64,000 nt of DNA, from assembly GCA_933228675.1 (NCBI GenBank), contig OW121743.1, positions 19,027,651 through 19,091,650 on the forward strand. Direction: 5' to 3'. Every line of letters starts with the position of its first letter. The stretch's first letter is position 1. The notes under the pieces are model-generated. The model had not been told where the DNA came from. It saw only the letters and a program-made list of their open reading frames with translations, and ran no database searches. The translations under genes were made by a program, and so were the position numbers. The stretch is from Stomorhina lunata. Its lineage: Eukaryota; Arthropoda; Insecta; Diptera; Rhiniidae. Below, one piece after another: positions 44,401 through 56,989 of the stretch.

Positions 44401-46399
44401 ACTAAAAGCTGACAAAATAGAACGTCTGATATTCATAGCCTTAACTTCTCAAATTGACACTTTTTATTAGGATTAAGATTTGATATGATATTTTTAGCAA
44501 AAAAGTTTTCCTTGAACTGGCTATAATAAACTGATTTAATTTCTTTTGAATTCGATTTTAATTTCGTATCAAAACCCTTAAACAAGGCCATAATTTGGTA
44601 CAATTAGTAATATTTTTTAATAGCCATATCTTCTCAAAAATCAAGGAAGTTATAGACAATTTTGTAAAATAACTCACAAATTAATATCAATCATACGCCA
44701 GAGTAAACGATAATAATTAATTAAATAATTTGACTGTAAATAGTAATGTCATTGTCATGTCATTTTCTTCAATTAGAACTGATAAGCTAAAAAGTTTTCT
44801 TTCAAATAAAATTTCAATTTCGTTTACGTCTCAAAAATCAAGGGAGTTATAGACAATTTTCTAAAATAACTCACAAGTTAATATTAATCATACGCCAGAG
44901 TAAACGATAATAAATAATGGAATAATTTGACTTAAATAAGGAAAAATTGTTAGATTTCCTTGACTATTATACAGGCCATTAAATAGAGCTTAAAATTTTT
45001 TATCATTATCAGCGATTTCTTATAGAAATTTTCTCAGGATAGTAATTTTTGAAAAAGGACTCAGCTATAACAAAAATAAATTTTGATTCTTTAGAGCTTT
45101 TTTTTTATAAGGTCTGATAAACTGAAATGTTTTCTTTAAAATCGAATTAAAATTTTGATTCAGTCTCAAAAATCAAGGAAGTTATAGATAATTTTGTAAA
45201 ATAACTCATAAATTAATATCAATCATACGACAGAGTAAACGGTAACAAATAATTATATAATTTGTCTAAAATAAGGAAAAAGTGTTAGATTTTCTTAAGT
45301 TACATACTAGCCTTTAAATAGAGCTTTAACTTTTTATCATTAGCAGTAATTTCTTATCTTATTTTCCTCAAGATAGTAATTTTTGAAAAAGGACTCAGCT
45401 ATGACATGGAAAATTTTAAATAAACAACAGTTATGACAAATTTTGACTGATACAAAGTTTCTCAGCTCTTTCTTTAATAAGAACTCATAAGCTGAAATGT
45501 TTTCTTTTAAACTCAATTTAAATTTTGTTTCAGTCTCAAAAATCATGGAAGTTATAGACAATTTTGTAAAATAACTCACAAATTAATATCAATCATACGC
45601 CAGAGTAAACGATAAGTAATAATCAACTAATTTGACTTAAGTGAGGGAAACATGTAAGATTTTCTTAACTAACATACGAGCCATTATATAGAGCTTGAAC
45701 TTTTTATCATTTTCTCAGAATAGTTACTTTTTAAAAGGACTCAGTTAGGACATGGCAAATTTTGACTGATACAAAGCTTCTCAGCTCTTTTTTTAATTAG
45801 AACTCATAAAATGTTTTCCTTCACATTTAATTTAAATTTTTTATCTGTCTCGAAAATCCAGGAAGTTATAAAAAATTTTGTAAAATAACTCACAAATTAA
45901 TATCAATCATACGCCAGAGTAAACGATAAGTTATAATCAAATAATTTGACTCATATAAGGATAAAGTTTTAGAAGTTATAATCAAATAATTTGACTCAAA
46001 TAAGGGAAAAGTTTTAAATTTTCTTAACAAATATAGAAACCATTACATAGAGCTGTAATATTTTGTCATAAGTTAAAATTTCCGTTAGTATTTTTAGTTA
46101 GTATTTTTATTTAGTAATTTTAAAAAAGGACTCAGCTATGACATGGTAAATTTTGAGTGACACAAAACTTCTACGCACTTTTTTTATTTAGAATTGATAA
46201 GCTAAAATGTTTTCTTTCAATATTAATTTAGATTTCTTATCAGTCTCATAAATCATGGGATTTATAGACAATTTTGTAAAATAAGTCAGGAATTAATATC
46301 AATCATACGCCAGAGTGAAATAAAATTTAAAATAAATAATTTTAAAGAAAATAATGGGAAAACTTAAAATGTTTCTAAGCAATATTAGAACCATGTAAT

Positions 46400-47230
46400 A
46401 AGACAAGAATAAGAACTTAATAGCAGCCTAATTTAGAAAGTGTAACTCTTTAAAATTAATCCTTTTCGAAAGGCTTAAGTTTTATTATTTCAATTTAATA
46501 GACAGACTCATATCATTTGTGCTTTTTTTTTTGGAGCAATTCCTTTCATTTCCTGTCGCCAACTTATTATGCCGCTTAATTGCCAAAGTCAACGCCTAAA
46601 GTCATGCATTTAATTTGTATAAATTGCAATAAACTTAAAAATTTGCACTCAACTCGAAATCATGACTGTTTCCGTTTCACCTTTTGTGAATAATAAAATC
46701 ACATCAAACGTAATGTAAATTTTGCAAATTAAGTTAAAATTTTGTCATGGAAATCAACGAAATATGCACAAATGAGTTTATAAGATAATTAGAGGCCAAA
46801 TTAAAGGCTTTAGGGAGACACAAAGATGTTCAGAGGAGATGGGTAAAAGGTTAAAGCTGATTAAGATAATTTTCGTAAAATAAACTAAATTATAATGACA
46901 ATGGGAAATTTAAGATTTTGATAATTGCAGTAAAGAAATTTAATTTAAATATGACTAATATAAATCAGTTTAATGTCAATTCATTTGAAAAAGTTTTATT
47001 ATTAATTTTTAAAGCTTTAAATTTAAACTAAGAATAATTTTTCTAACTTTTCCTTTTATTTGAGTTAATACAAATGATTCTAAAACTAAAACATTTTGCC
47101 GTTTTCCAATTCTTAACTCTAAGTTGGGATTTTTCCAGAAATTTCTTTCAAATTCCCTATAGTATTTCATTTTGAAATAAGCTTTAGAAAGTAAAGTTTC
47201 AGTAAGCTTTTGAGTCAAACTTGTATCTTT
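46400..47230. other. Box-free segment with more balanced unique sequence
   Basis: 46530-46800 (for example CCTGTCGCCAACTTATTATG, TGCCAAAGTCAACGCC) lacks any repeat I can find in the window. It might be a conserved non-coding or regulatory piece of the intron, but nothing in the sequence proves that. The box spacing is interrupted here. Confidence 0.35.
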
Positions 47231-48166
47231 TCTAGTAAAAATGTTATTGAGCTTTTACCAAACATACTCCGGAGTTAATATTAATCATACGTCTAGAGTA
47301 GTTATCGAACAAAATTCAAAATATTTTGAAGTTATTTTTATTTAGCAGAATACATAAGATATTCTTTAATGATTTTCAATAGCTTGGATAAAGAGCTTTT
47401 GTTATAAAATAAGTAATACAACTGACCCTCTGTAAGACATCGCTGATCGTAATTTCTATATTAGTCTCTTGCTTAACCTGAAATCTGAAACTTATGTAAA
47501 TCTTAAAGCAAATGAAAATAAGCAGAATAAGGGTAAAACAAATTTAAAATATAAGAATTGGAAAAGTAATCTATAGCATAGTTATATTTAGAACTTACTT
47601 CAGATTTAGGCCTAATGTTTAATTTTTCTTACGAAAATCAAAAACATTTAAAACAAATTTTCTGCGACATTAAATTTTTTATTTCACTGAAGAAAAACTA
47701 AGCATTTTTGTATAAAGTAACTTAGTTCTGTCCTCAGCTTTAAAGCCTGATATCTTGGCTTTCTAAAACATTTTGAGTCTTTAACACATCTTATGTACTT
47801 ATGAAGATATGAATAGATTTCTTAATCAACCTCTGAATTAATATCAATCATACGCTCTAGAGTTAAGAAATTATTTTTTGAAGTTTTCAAGCTTTAGAGA
47901 GGCAAAGTTAATCGGACTTTGAAGTCAAATAATAAACCTAAATAAAGAGTTTAATATCAACCTTAAGGATTATTACAATATTAATCATACGCTCTAATTT
48001 TAATAATATTAATCATACGCTCGAGAAAACTTAATATTCTATTGTATTTGCATACAATTTTTTTCTAATTTTTTATAAAAACATTTACTTATTTTTAATT
48101 AAAAATTCTGTTTAATATTTATTTATTTCAAATAAACATAGATTTATTGTTATAGTAAATTGTTAT

Positions 48167-48383
48167 AATATTAAATAAAACAAGATTTATTTCATTAATT
48201 CACCGCTTAAACCCTTGTCTCCATAAACGTTAACGTAATTAATCACAAAACAATAATAATCATATTTAATTACATTAAATAATATATTTTGCAACATTAT
48301 TTAAATAACAATATAATCTCTTGATAAACAACAATTTGTTCATAATCATCATAATGTAGAGAAATAAAAAAATTGTTGCTATT
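48167..48383. repeat. Highly conserved segment, right arm of the palindrome
   Basis: Reverse complement of 38424-38640 with only scattered differences (for example AACGTTAACGTAAT here versus AACGTTAATGTAAT in the other arm's complement). Beyond both ends the two arms remain alignable, but with many more changes and indels. Confidence 0.8.
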
Positions 48384-51300
48384 GAATAAAAATTTCATTT
48401 TAAATTAAATCATTATCAAAGTTTAATTGCAAATGACATTTTAATTTAAAAAGAGATTTAAGTTTTTGAATGGGAATTAAAAAAATAAGAATTTAATTAC
48501 TTAACAAAATGTTTAAGGGTTAAATAATTTGAATATTTTTCTTTATTACAAAATATGTGCATTTCCGTTTTGTAAACAACATTTTTTTCTTGCTGTAACC
48601 TTAGATTTTTCAACAAATTTCTTAGTAAGTCCTAATATTGTATTATTGTAAAATAAGCTCTTAAAAGTTTAGTTTTCATTGGCTTTCGAATAAAATTTTT
48701 TACATCTCTAGCAAAAATGTAATTAAATTTTTACTAAAAATACTCCTTAATTAATATAAATCATACGCCTTTAGCAATTTTTAAACAAAATTTAAACTAA
48801 CTCAAAAACTAGCAGAAAATATGGGATAATTTTAAATGTTTTTTAGTAGCTGAGATCAAGTACTTACGTAAAAAAATTATCTGAATTAAAGATTTTTAAG
48901 TTTAAGCGTTATTTTTTCATAAAAATATATTACCGTTTTCAAATTCTTAACTCTAAAACTAGACTTTCCTTTATATTTCTTTATACTTTCTAATATTATA
49001 TTATTTTGTAATTAGCTATGGAATGTTAAGTTGCCATGGGCTTCTAAATTAAATTTGTAACTTCTCTATTAAAAATGTTATTACATTTTTACTAAAAATA
49101 CTACTTTATTATTATCAATCATACGCCTGAAGCCATTTTTAACAAAATTCAGTATAACTCAAAAATTGGCAAAAAATTTTGAATAATTTTTTATGTCTTC
49201 AATAGCTAAGATCAAGAGCTTTTATTATAAAATTACCTTAATTACAGGTTTTTTAATTTAAGCGTTAAAAATGAGATATATTACCATTTTTAAATTCTTA
49301 ACTCTAACCTTAAATTTTCCTATATATTTCTTTGTACTTTCTAATTTTGCATTATTTTGTAATAAGCTCTGGAATGTTAAGTTGACATGGGCTTTTCAAT
49401 CAAATTTGTAACTTTTCTTTTAAAAATGTTAATAAAGTTTTGCTAAAAATACTACTTAATTAATATCAATCATACGTCAAGAGTAAATTTTTAACAAAAT
49501 TTAATATAACTTAAAAACTAGCAGAAAATTTTGGATAATTTTTTAAGGTTTTAAATATCTAAGATCTAAGGCTTTTGTTATAAAATAACCTTAATTAAAG
49601 GTTTTTTTAATTTAAGTGGATTTTCATAAAAAAACTAAAATATGATACATTTTTTGGCTTGGAACTTATATTTTTTTCCAAATTTTTTTTAAGTCTTAAA
49701 AATATTTTAATTTGGACTAATATCTAGAAAATTCAGTTTCTATTGGCTTTTGAATCAAAATTTTAACTTCTCTAGTTGAAATGATATTGAGCTTTTAGCT
49801 AAATTACTCTTTAATTAATATCAATCAAACGTCTGGAGTTATTTTTAATCGTACGTCTAGAATAATTTTTGAACAAAATTTTAAATAATTCAAAAGTTAG
49901 CAGAAAATAATATGCTTTTCTCAAGCCAAGTTCATATGCTTTTGCAATAAAATTACTTCAATTGCAGTATTTTTTTTTAATTTAACCAAAATTTTTGATT
50001 AAAAAATACTAAAACCTATTTCCGTCTTTCAATTCTCAACTTTTACCTCAGATTTTTCCAGAAATTTCTTAGAAAGTCCCAATATTTTGTAATTTTGAAT
50101 TTAGCTCTAGAAAGCTAATTTTCAATAAGCTTTTGATTCAAACTGATATCTTCTCTAGTAAAAATGTTATTGAGCTTTTACCAAAAATACTCCCTAATTA
50201 ATATCAATCATACGTCTAGGCTAATTTTTGAACAAAATTTTAAATAAGTCAAAAATAACCTGAAAATGTTATAATTTTCAAATGCTTTTGCAATAAATTT
50301 ACATCAATTGCAGTTTTTTTTTTTAATTAACTCTTATTGTTGTAATAAAAGAAACTGACAAATATTTCCGTTTTCCAATTCTTAACTTTAAGCTTAGATT
50401 TTTCCAGAAATTTTTTGAAAGTCTCAATATATTTTAATTTTGGATTTATTTCTACAAAGTTAAGTTTTAATAAACTTTTTATTCAAACGTATATCTTCTA
50501 TAGTAAAAATGTTATTGAGCTTTTACCAAAAATACTCCGAAATCAATCAATCATACTTCTAGGATAATTTTTGAACAAAATTGTAAATTATTCAAAAATA
50601 AGCAGAAAACTATTATGTTTTTCAAAAGCCAAGATCAAGGCTTTTGCAATAAAATTACTTTAATTGCAAGTTTATTTATAACCCATGATTTTTCATAAAA
50701 AAAAAATATAAAAAATAAAATTTTTCAAATTCTTTATTTTTAGATTCGATTTTGCCAAAAACTTCTTAGTAAGTTTCAATATTGTTTAATTTTGGAATAG
50801 GCTCTAGAAAGTTAAGTTTCAAAAGTTCTTTGATTCAAACTTGTATCTTCTCTAGTAAAAATGTTATTTAACTTTTATCAATCATACGTCTAGAATAATT
50901 TTTGAACAAAGTTTAAAATAATTCAAAAATTAGTAGAAAATGTTATGTTTTTCAATAGCCAAGATTAAGGCTTTTGTAATAAAATTTCTTCAACTGCAGG
51001 GTTTTTTAATTTAGCCCATGGTTTTACATAAAAAAAAGAAAAATTTTCCGTTTTCCAATTCTTAACTTTAAGCTTAGATTTTTCCAGAAATTTTTTAGAA
51101 AGTCTCAATTTACTTCAATTTTGGATTTAGCTCTAGAAAGCTATGTTTAAAAAAACTTTTGACTCAAACTTATATCTTGCCTAGTAAAAATGTTATTGAA
51201 CTTTTACCAAAAATACACCGAAATTAATATCAGTCATACGTCTAGGATAATTTTTAAACAAAATTGTAAATTATTCAAAAATTAGCAGAAAACTATTATG

Positions 51301-51749
51301 TTTTTCAATAGCCAAGATCAAGGCTTTTATAGTAAAATTACTTCAGTTGCAAGTTTATTTTAACTCATGGTTTTTCATAAAAAAAAGAAAAAAATTTCAA
51401 ATTCTTAATTTTAAAATTCTTAACTTTTAGATTCGATTTTGCCAAAAATTTCCTAGTAAGTCTCAATATTCTTTAATTTTGGAATAGGCTCTAGAAAGTT
51501 AAGTTTCAAAAGTTTTTTGATTTAAACTTAAATCTTTTCTAGTAAAAATGTTTTTGAGCTTTAACCAAAAATACTCCCTAATTAATATCAATCATACGTC
51601 TAGAGCAATTATTGAACAAAATTTAAAATAACTCCAAAACTAGCAGAAAATATAAAATATTTTTTAATGTTTCTCGAAAGCTTAAATCAAGGGCTTTTTT
51701 ATAAAATTAATTCAGTTACACGTTTTTCCTAAAAATTATAAATTTCAAG

Positions 51750-52400
51750 AGTTGACAATTATTGATCTCTTGAACATTGTTTTTCCCCAAAATAATTTCA
51801 ACATTTTCCTGTCATAATTTAAAAATATTTGTCTTTTTAATTTTTACACCTTGTTCATTTTCAAAATACTTTCTCGTTTTATGGATTTTAATAATACTGA
51901 AACCAGGCAACAGAAATATGATAAACTTCCCCGCCCCCCCCTAACTACTCTAGAACGCAAACGACAACATATAGGAATCTCTCGGGGGTATATAAACTTT
52001 GTACATGACAATGATAAATTATTACATGAATTTGATATGAGGACGTAGACGTGGAATGAAGCAAAAACATTAAAAATGACTGCCTTTTTGTTGTTATTTT
52101 AGCAACTGGAAAAAATGTTAGTCGTCCTAGGATTCTTGATGATTTGTTGAATTTGCACTTGTTGTTTTTTCCAGGGATTAGGGAGCAGTGTCAGTTTTTG
52201 TTGCTCTTAGAAATGTTTTGCGTTGATGAAATCTAGTATTTGTGTAAGTCTAACAGTCTGTCTGGCTATCCGGTGAGATGTTAGTGTGATGAGAGCTTGT
52301 TGCTGGCTGTCTGTTGTTTATAATTAAGCATGATGTGAAGTTTTCTATTACCAACAAATGACTTGACAATAAAAAGATTATTAATTTATTTGAGTAAAAC
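51750..52400. other. Non-repeat segment with a G/C patch
   Basis: Includes CCCCGCCCCCCCC (51929-51941 region) and a run of mixed composition to about 52330. A 65-codon frame at 51851-52048 (ending FVHDNDKLLHEFDMRT) is compositionally less biased than most, but has no family motif and no clear splice borders, so it is not called as an exon. No box lies between 51583 and 52499. Confidence 0.35.
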
Positions 52401-52559
52401 AATAGCTTGAAATGTTTTCTTTTAAATCCAATTTAAATTTTTGCTTAAGTTTTTAGATTAAGGGAAATGTTGAGGAAAATAGAAAAAAAGTCAGTAATTA
52501 ATATCAATCATACGCCAGAGTTGAGAAAAATTTTAGAATTAAATTTTTCAGGAATTTAA

Positions 52560-53580
52560 GAGGAAAAATTGAATTTGAATTTTCTTTGGCATGATTAAAA
52601 TAAGCTTAAAGCTTTAAAAAATGACTAACATGACAATTTATTTACTTTTCTTTTAAAAGGAAATTTTTGCAGTCAAACTTTTCTTTTTACAGTTAAGGCT
52701 TTAAATTATTGCCACTTTTAAAAGTTTGTCTCGTCTGCTCGATAATTTTTAATTGCCTGAACTATAGTATTGTTTTAAATCATTGTAAATCACATTGATT
52801 ACCACTATCATGGATTGCTTATATAAAGTCTTTTCTCTCCATGTTTTTTCCTTTCACCCCCAATTTGCCTTAAATGCATTTTTTAATTAATCTTTATTGT
52901 TTGGTATTGTCTCGTGTTTTTTTTTTCTGGGATTTTTCCACATTTTTTCGTTATTATAAAATGTTTATTGTATAAAAAAGCAATTAAAATGCATCTATAT
53001 GCTAACCAGCCTTATACTCCAGAGAAAAGCAAGAAAGAAGCCATTAAATGTTACTGTATTGTTCTTGTTTTTGGATGGATTTTTCCACTGATGCCTTTGT
53101 AAGGCTTAATGTTTTGCAGCCACTATAATGAGACCAGATCCTGAATAAATATGAGGCGCCATTATCATTAGTGTTGGATATTTATGACATTATAAAAATA
53201 TAAACTCAAACTATTAAAGTTTCTTTATGAAAAGGACTTTATTTTTAAACAAATAAGAAAGTAATTATGAGTAATAAAATGGTAAATGATATAAGTTTCA
53301 AGAGAAATGAAATAAGTTTGAAGAAACAAGAGAACCATTTCTTTCCAGTTGCTGTCTTAAAAAGTTCATATTTCAAAAAATTTCCTATAAAAGCTTATAA
53401 ATTGTATGATTGGTAAAAAATATTTTATCATTTTTTAACTTTGAGCTTAAATTTTCAATTGACTTTCTTAGCAATGCTTCTAAATTTATTATTCTATCTA
53501 AAGCTCTTATTAGTTGGTCTTCAAAATCATTTTGAATCATTCAATTATCTTCTAAAGCAAAAAAGTTATAGAAATTTAAT
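52560..53580. other. Non-repeat AT-rich segment
   Basis: No box and no recognised repeat. A 62-codon frame at 52914-53102 (containing MHLYANQPYTPEKSKKEAIK) is noted, but has no supporting splice signals or recognisable family. Confidence 0.35.
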
Positions 53581-54094
53581 CCAAAAAACTCCTCAATTAA
53601 TATCAATCATACGCCTAGGGCAATGTTTCAACAAAATTTTAAATATTTCAAAAACTTGCAGAAAATGTTAAACTTTTTTTTAAGTTTTATCATTTAATTT
53701 AATTAGCTTAAGCAGCTAAAGAGTTTTCCGTGAAAATATTTCCATGGAAACTGATAAATTTTAGGATTAATAAAATAATATTTTAACATTTATCAACTTT
53801 GAGCTCAAACTTTCAATTCACTTTGTTAGCTGGATTTCTATTTTATTATTGTATCAAAAGCTTTAATTAGTTAGTTTTCAAAATTATTTTGAATCACTCA
53901 ATTATCTGATGAAATAAAAAAGTTATAGTAATTTAAACCAAAACACTCTTCATATCTTAATATCAATCATACGCCGGAGAAATTTTTCAACAAAACTTTA
54001 AATATTTCAAAAACTTGAAGAAATTGTTAAACATTTTTTAGTGTTTTTTTCAGTTTAATTACATTTTCTAAAGCAGCTAAAGAGTTATCCAAAA

Positions 54095-54330
54095 AATAAC
54101 AAAATTGTCGGGATGTAAATATAATTCAAAAAAGAAGTCGTATTCTTATTTAACCCCTTCCTATTACATCTATGTATAAATGTAATAGACAATTTATTGA
54201 TAAAAGCCAAAAAATGTTTGGGGGGAAACCAATTCCTCGACGCATTTTGATGGTTGGTTAGGCCATCTCTTCAGGAGAAGTATCCCTAGTTTTATACAGA
54301 CCAAAAACCTTATTACCTATTTGCCTTGAA
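54095..54330 (-). mobile_element. Penelope-like element fragment (inferred from a decayed hammerhead motif)
   Basis: About 230 bp interrupt the 355-bp array; the host phrases GCTAAAGAGTTATCC and CCTTGAAAAAATTTGTATGGAAA continue on either side. The insert contains a hairpin (CTATTACATTTATACATAGATGTAATAG, both arms within 54165-54191) and, on the minus strand, a minimal hammerhead-like block at 54234-54279. Such hammerheads are characteristic of Penelope-like retroelement ends. No reverse transcriptase sequence is present. Confidence 0.45.
54234..54279 (-). ncRNA. Decayed minimal hammerhead ribozyme motif
   Basis: On the minus strand, in order: TTCTC (stem I), CTGAAGA (fits the CUGANGA core), GATGG-CCTAACCAA-CCATC (stem II, 5 bp), AAAA where an active core has GAAA, then TGCGTC (minimal stem III plus the GUC cleavage triplet), then GAGGA, which pairs with TTCTC. 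The missing G is explained by CpG decay (CATCGAAA to CATCAAAA) and should abolish cleavage. Confidence 0.6.
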
Positions 54331-55319
54331 AAAATTTGTATGGAAAGTGAAAAAAATTTGATGATTAATAAAAAATCGTTTATAATTTTTCAATTTAGAG
54401 CTTTCCCATTTTATCCAAAGCTCTTATGAGTTAGTCTTCAAAATTATTTTAAATCACTTAATTATCTTTTAAAGCAAAAAAGTTATAGTATTTTAAAGCA
54501 AAACACTTCTCAATTAATTCAATCATACGTCTGGGGTAATTTTAAACAAAACTTTAACTATCTTCAAAACTTGCAGAAAATGTTAAACATTTTTTCAAGT
54601 TTTTATATTTTATTAAACCTTCCTAAGAAACTTAAGAGTTTTCCTTGAAAAAAATTCTATGGAAACTGATAAATTTGATGATTAATAAAAAATCGTTTAT
54701 AATTTTTCAACTTTGAGCTTTAATTTTCTATTGACTTATTAGCAAGGTTTCCCATTTTATCATTCTATCCAAAGCTCTTTTAAGTAAGTCTTCAAAATTA
54801 TTTTAAGTGACTTAATTGTCTTTAAAAGCAAAAAAATTATAGTAACTTAAACCAAAATACTCCTCAATTAATATCAATCATACGTCTGGGATAATTTTAA
54901 ACAAAATTTTAAATATCTTCAAAACTTGCAGAAAGTGTTAAATATTTTTAAGTGTTTTTTTATTTCATTTAATTTTCTAAAGCAACTCAAGAGTTTTATA
55001 TGAAAATATTTCTTTCGAAACTGATAAATTTGATGATTGATAACAAATCATACATAATTTTTCAACTTTGAGCTTTAATTTTCTATTGACTTTGTTAGCA
55101 AGGTTTGGCATTTTATCATTCTTTCCAAACCTATTTTAAGTAGGTTTTTAAAATCATTTTGGAAAACTCAATTATGTTTTGAAATAAAAAAGTTATAGAT
55201 GTTTAGATCAAAACACTCCTCAATTAATATCAATCATACGCCTAGAGCAATTTCTGAAAAAAAACTTGAAATATCTTTAAAACTGGCAGAAAATGTTGAA
55301 CATTTTTTTCAGTAGTAAG

Positions 55320-56229
55320 AGAATTCGCAGAGTTTTTGATAAGCTGCTATCTATTCCTTGGCTATAGGATCTTCCTATCAACTTGAAAGGACTCTTAGTA
55401 GAAAGAAAGTCAGCAGACTTGCTTCCAAGCATCTATCTATCAGACACCTTTCAGGGGAGATAGCTCCGTCAATATTGCCTCTGTTAATGACAGCTCGTAT
55501 AAGATTTCTCTTGGCAATAGGATCTCACTATCAACTTGAGAGAAGCCCTAAGACATTGTGCGCAACGGTCTTCTTTTAAACTTTGAGCTCAAGACGAGTG
55601 TTTAGACGCTGAGGAAGTCTCCTTTAAACTTTGAGCTCAAGACAAGTTTTTAGACGCTGGGGAAGCCTTGTTCGGAAAATCGGCCAATGCTTGTAAAGAC
55701 CTTACAATCTTCTTGTAAGTTCATTCTCTCCTGTTTCAATTTTCACTCGGCTTCCATTTCCTACCGACCGTAGCTTTAATGCTGTGTGAGGTAATTATAA
55801 TGTTTTAAAGGCAGGCTTCCAGTCCACTTTATGCTTTGGATAGGAACCTTCAGAGAGAATGAATTATACACAACTCTTGAGCCTCTAGGTGGAGTTGCAA
55901 AAACAAGCGTTCATTAGCCTTTTCTTTTCACAAAACCCGAACCAGTCTCTCAAATATAATTTTTAAAGGGCTTGGTTCAGGACTTATAGGCCTTGTATTG
56001 ATTTTTGTTTTATGGTAGGTAGAGTTTGGATTTAGCTGACCCTTGGTTGTCCAAGAGTAGCTGATCACACGAGAGACCAGTATATGATACCACCAGATTT
56101 TCTTTGTTAAAACCTAGGAAGTAATCAAAACGAAAAGTGTTAAATGTACCCAGCACTAAAAATTGCGGATGAATATCAGATACTGTCAAATGTCACCAAT
56201 AAGGCCCTTATTTAAGCCATGCAAGACTA
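55320..56229. other. Insertion-like unique segment with short direct duplications
   Basis: This segment has more balanced base composition than the array it interrupts. CTATAGGATCTTCCTATCAACTTG (55363-55386) is echoed by CAATAGGATCTCACTATCAACTTG (55518-55541). A ~48-bp tandem duplication starts TTTAAACTTTGAGCTCAAGA at about 55575 and 55623. A 73-codon frame at 55358-55579 spans the first duplication and has no recognised motif. It is probably a decayed mobile element. Confidence 0.5.
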
Positions 56230-56552
56230 ACTCACTAAAGTCACATAAATATCTCGAAAATCAGAAAACCGCTTATAAAGTTAAAGATAACACTTTGCAA
56301 GTAATAATAAACATAAATCGATAGGATACATTTTGTAACAATCGGTCCACATATGACCCAAGCTTTCATATCACACCTTCTGGCGGAAATTATATAAATA
56401 CAACTAAATTACCAGAAATTATAAAAAAAATTACAGGAATATTGCATATAAAAAACTCTTAATTTATAAGCAATTGATCCACATTTGATCTTAGGGGTGA
56501 AGGATATCAAGTTATCGGGCTTGTCCAAATATAACACTTTGTTGCTTGTAAA
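56230..56552 (+). repeat. 5'-truncated, diverged copy of the 9.5-kb dipteran dispersed repeat
   Basis: Shares ATCGGTCCACATATGACC (compare ATCGGTCTACATTTGACC at 9.8 kb) and the 3' end GGGGTGAAGGATATC...TCGGGCTTG...ATAACACTTTGTTGCTTG with 9489-10180. The 5' part, including the GTCCGTCCGTCTG core, is absent. Confidence 0.65.
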
Positions 56553-56989
56553 GTTTAGCTCAAATAATGAGAATTTTCTTAGAAAAAATGAGAAATTTTT
56601 TATAACTTTTTAAGGCCTAACAAAATTTTTGTTCTACAATTTTCAACTTTAGGTCCAGATTTCCGTAGATATTTCTAAGAAAACCATAGTATGTTATTAT
56701 ATTAAAATAAGCTCTAAAATGTTAAGACACTATAAGTATTTGAATAAACTGTTTATCTTCTTTAATAAAAAAGTTATTAATTTTTTGACAAAACTACTTC
56801 TAAATTAATATCAATCATACGTCTGGGGTAATTTTTCAACAAAATTTCAAATAACTCAAAAACTAGCAGAAAATGATGTAAATATTTTTATGTTTTTTAA
56901 AAGCTAAGATCAAGAGCTTTTTAACAAAAATTTCCACAATCTCAGGGTTTTTAATTAAGGCCGATTTTTCATTAAGAAAACTTATATTT

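Larger units (their letters stand above)
41441..56850 (+). repeat. Box array, plus orientation, several subfamilies
   Basis: About 38 boxes, among them 41475, 42232, 42562, 43741, 44101, 44290, 44682, 44879, 45213, 45583, 45897, 46291, 47274, 47837, 48751, 49106, 49460, 49816, 50199, 50544, 50878, 51225, 51583, 52499, 53596, 53960, 54514, 54870, 55223 and 56806. The base string after the box marks subfamilies: GCCAGAGT(AAACGATAA) at 43.7-46.3 and 52.5 kb, GTCTAG at 47.3 and 49.8-51.6 kb, GCTCTAG(AG) at 47.8-48.0 kb, and GTCTGGG or GCCTAG at 53.6-56.8 kb. Reduced TACTCATACGCTCTAG versions occur at about 42368 and 42707. Confidence 0.85.

Noticed and set aside
51851..52048. 65-codon frame with fairly normal amino-acid composition, considered as an exon
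   Set aside because: No clear acceptor/donor pair bounds it and I could not assign a family; kept only as a note in the region entry.
52914..53102. 62-codon frame containing MHLYANQPYTPEKSKKEAIK
   Set aside because: Starts in a poly-T/poly-F tract, lacks splice borders, and no family is recognised.
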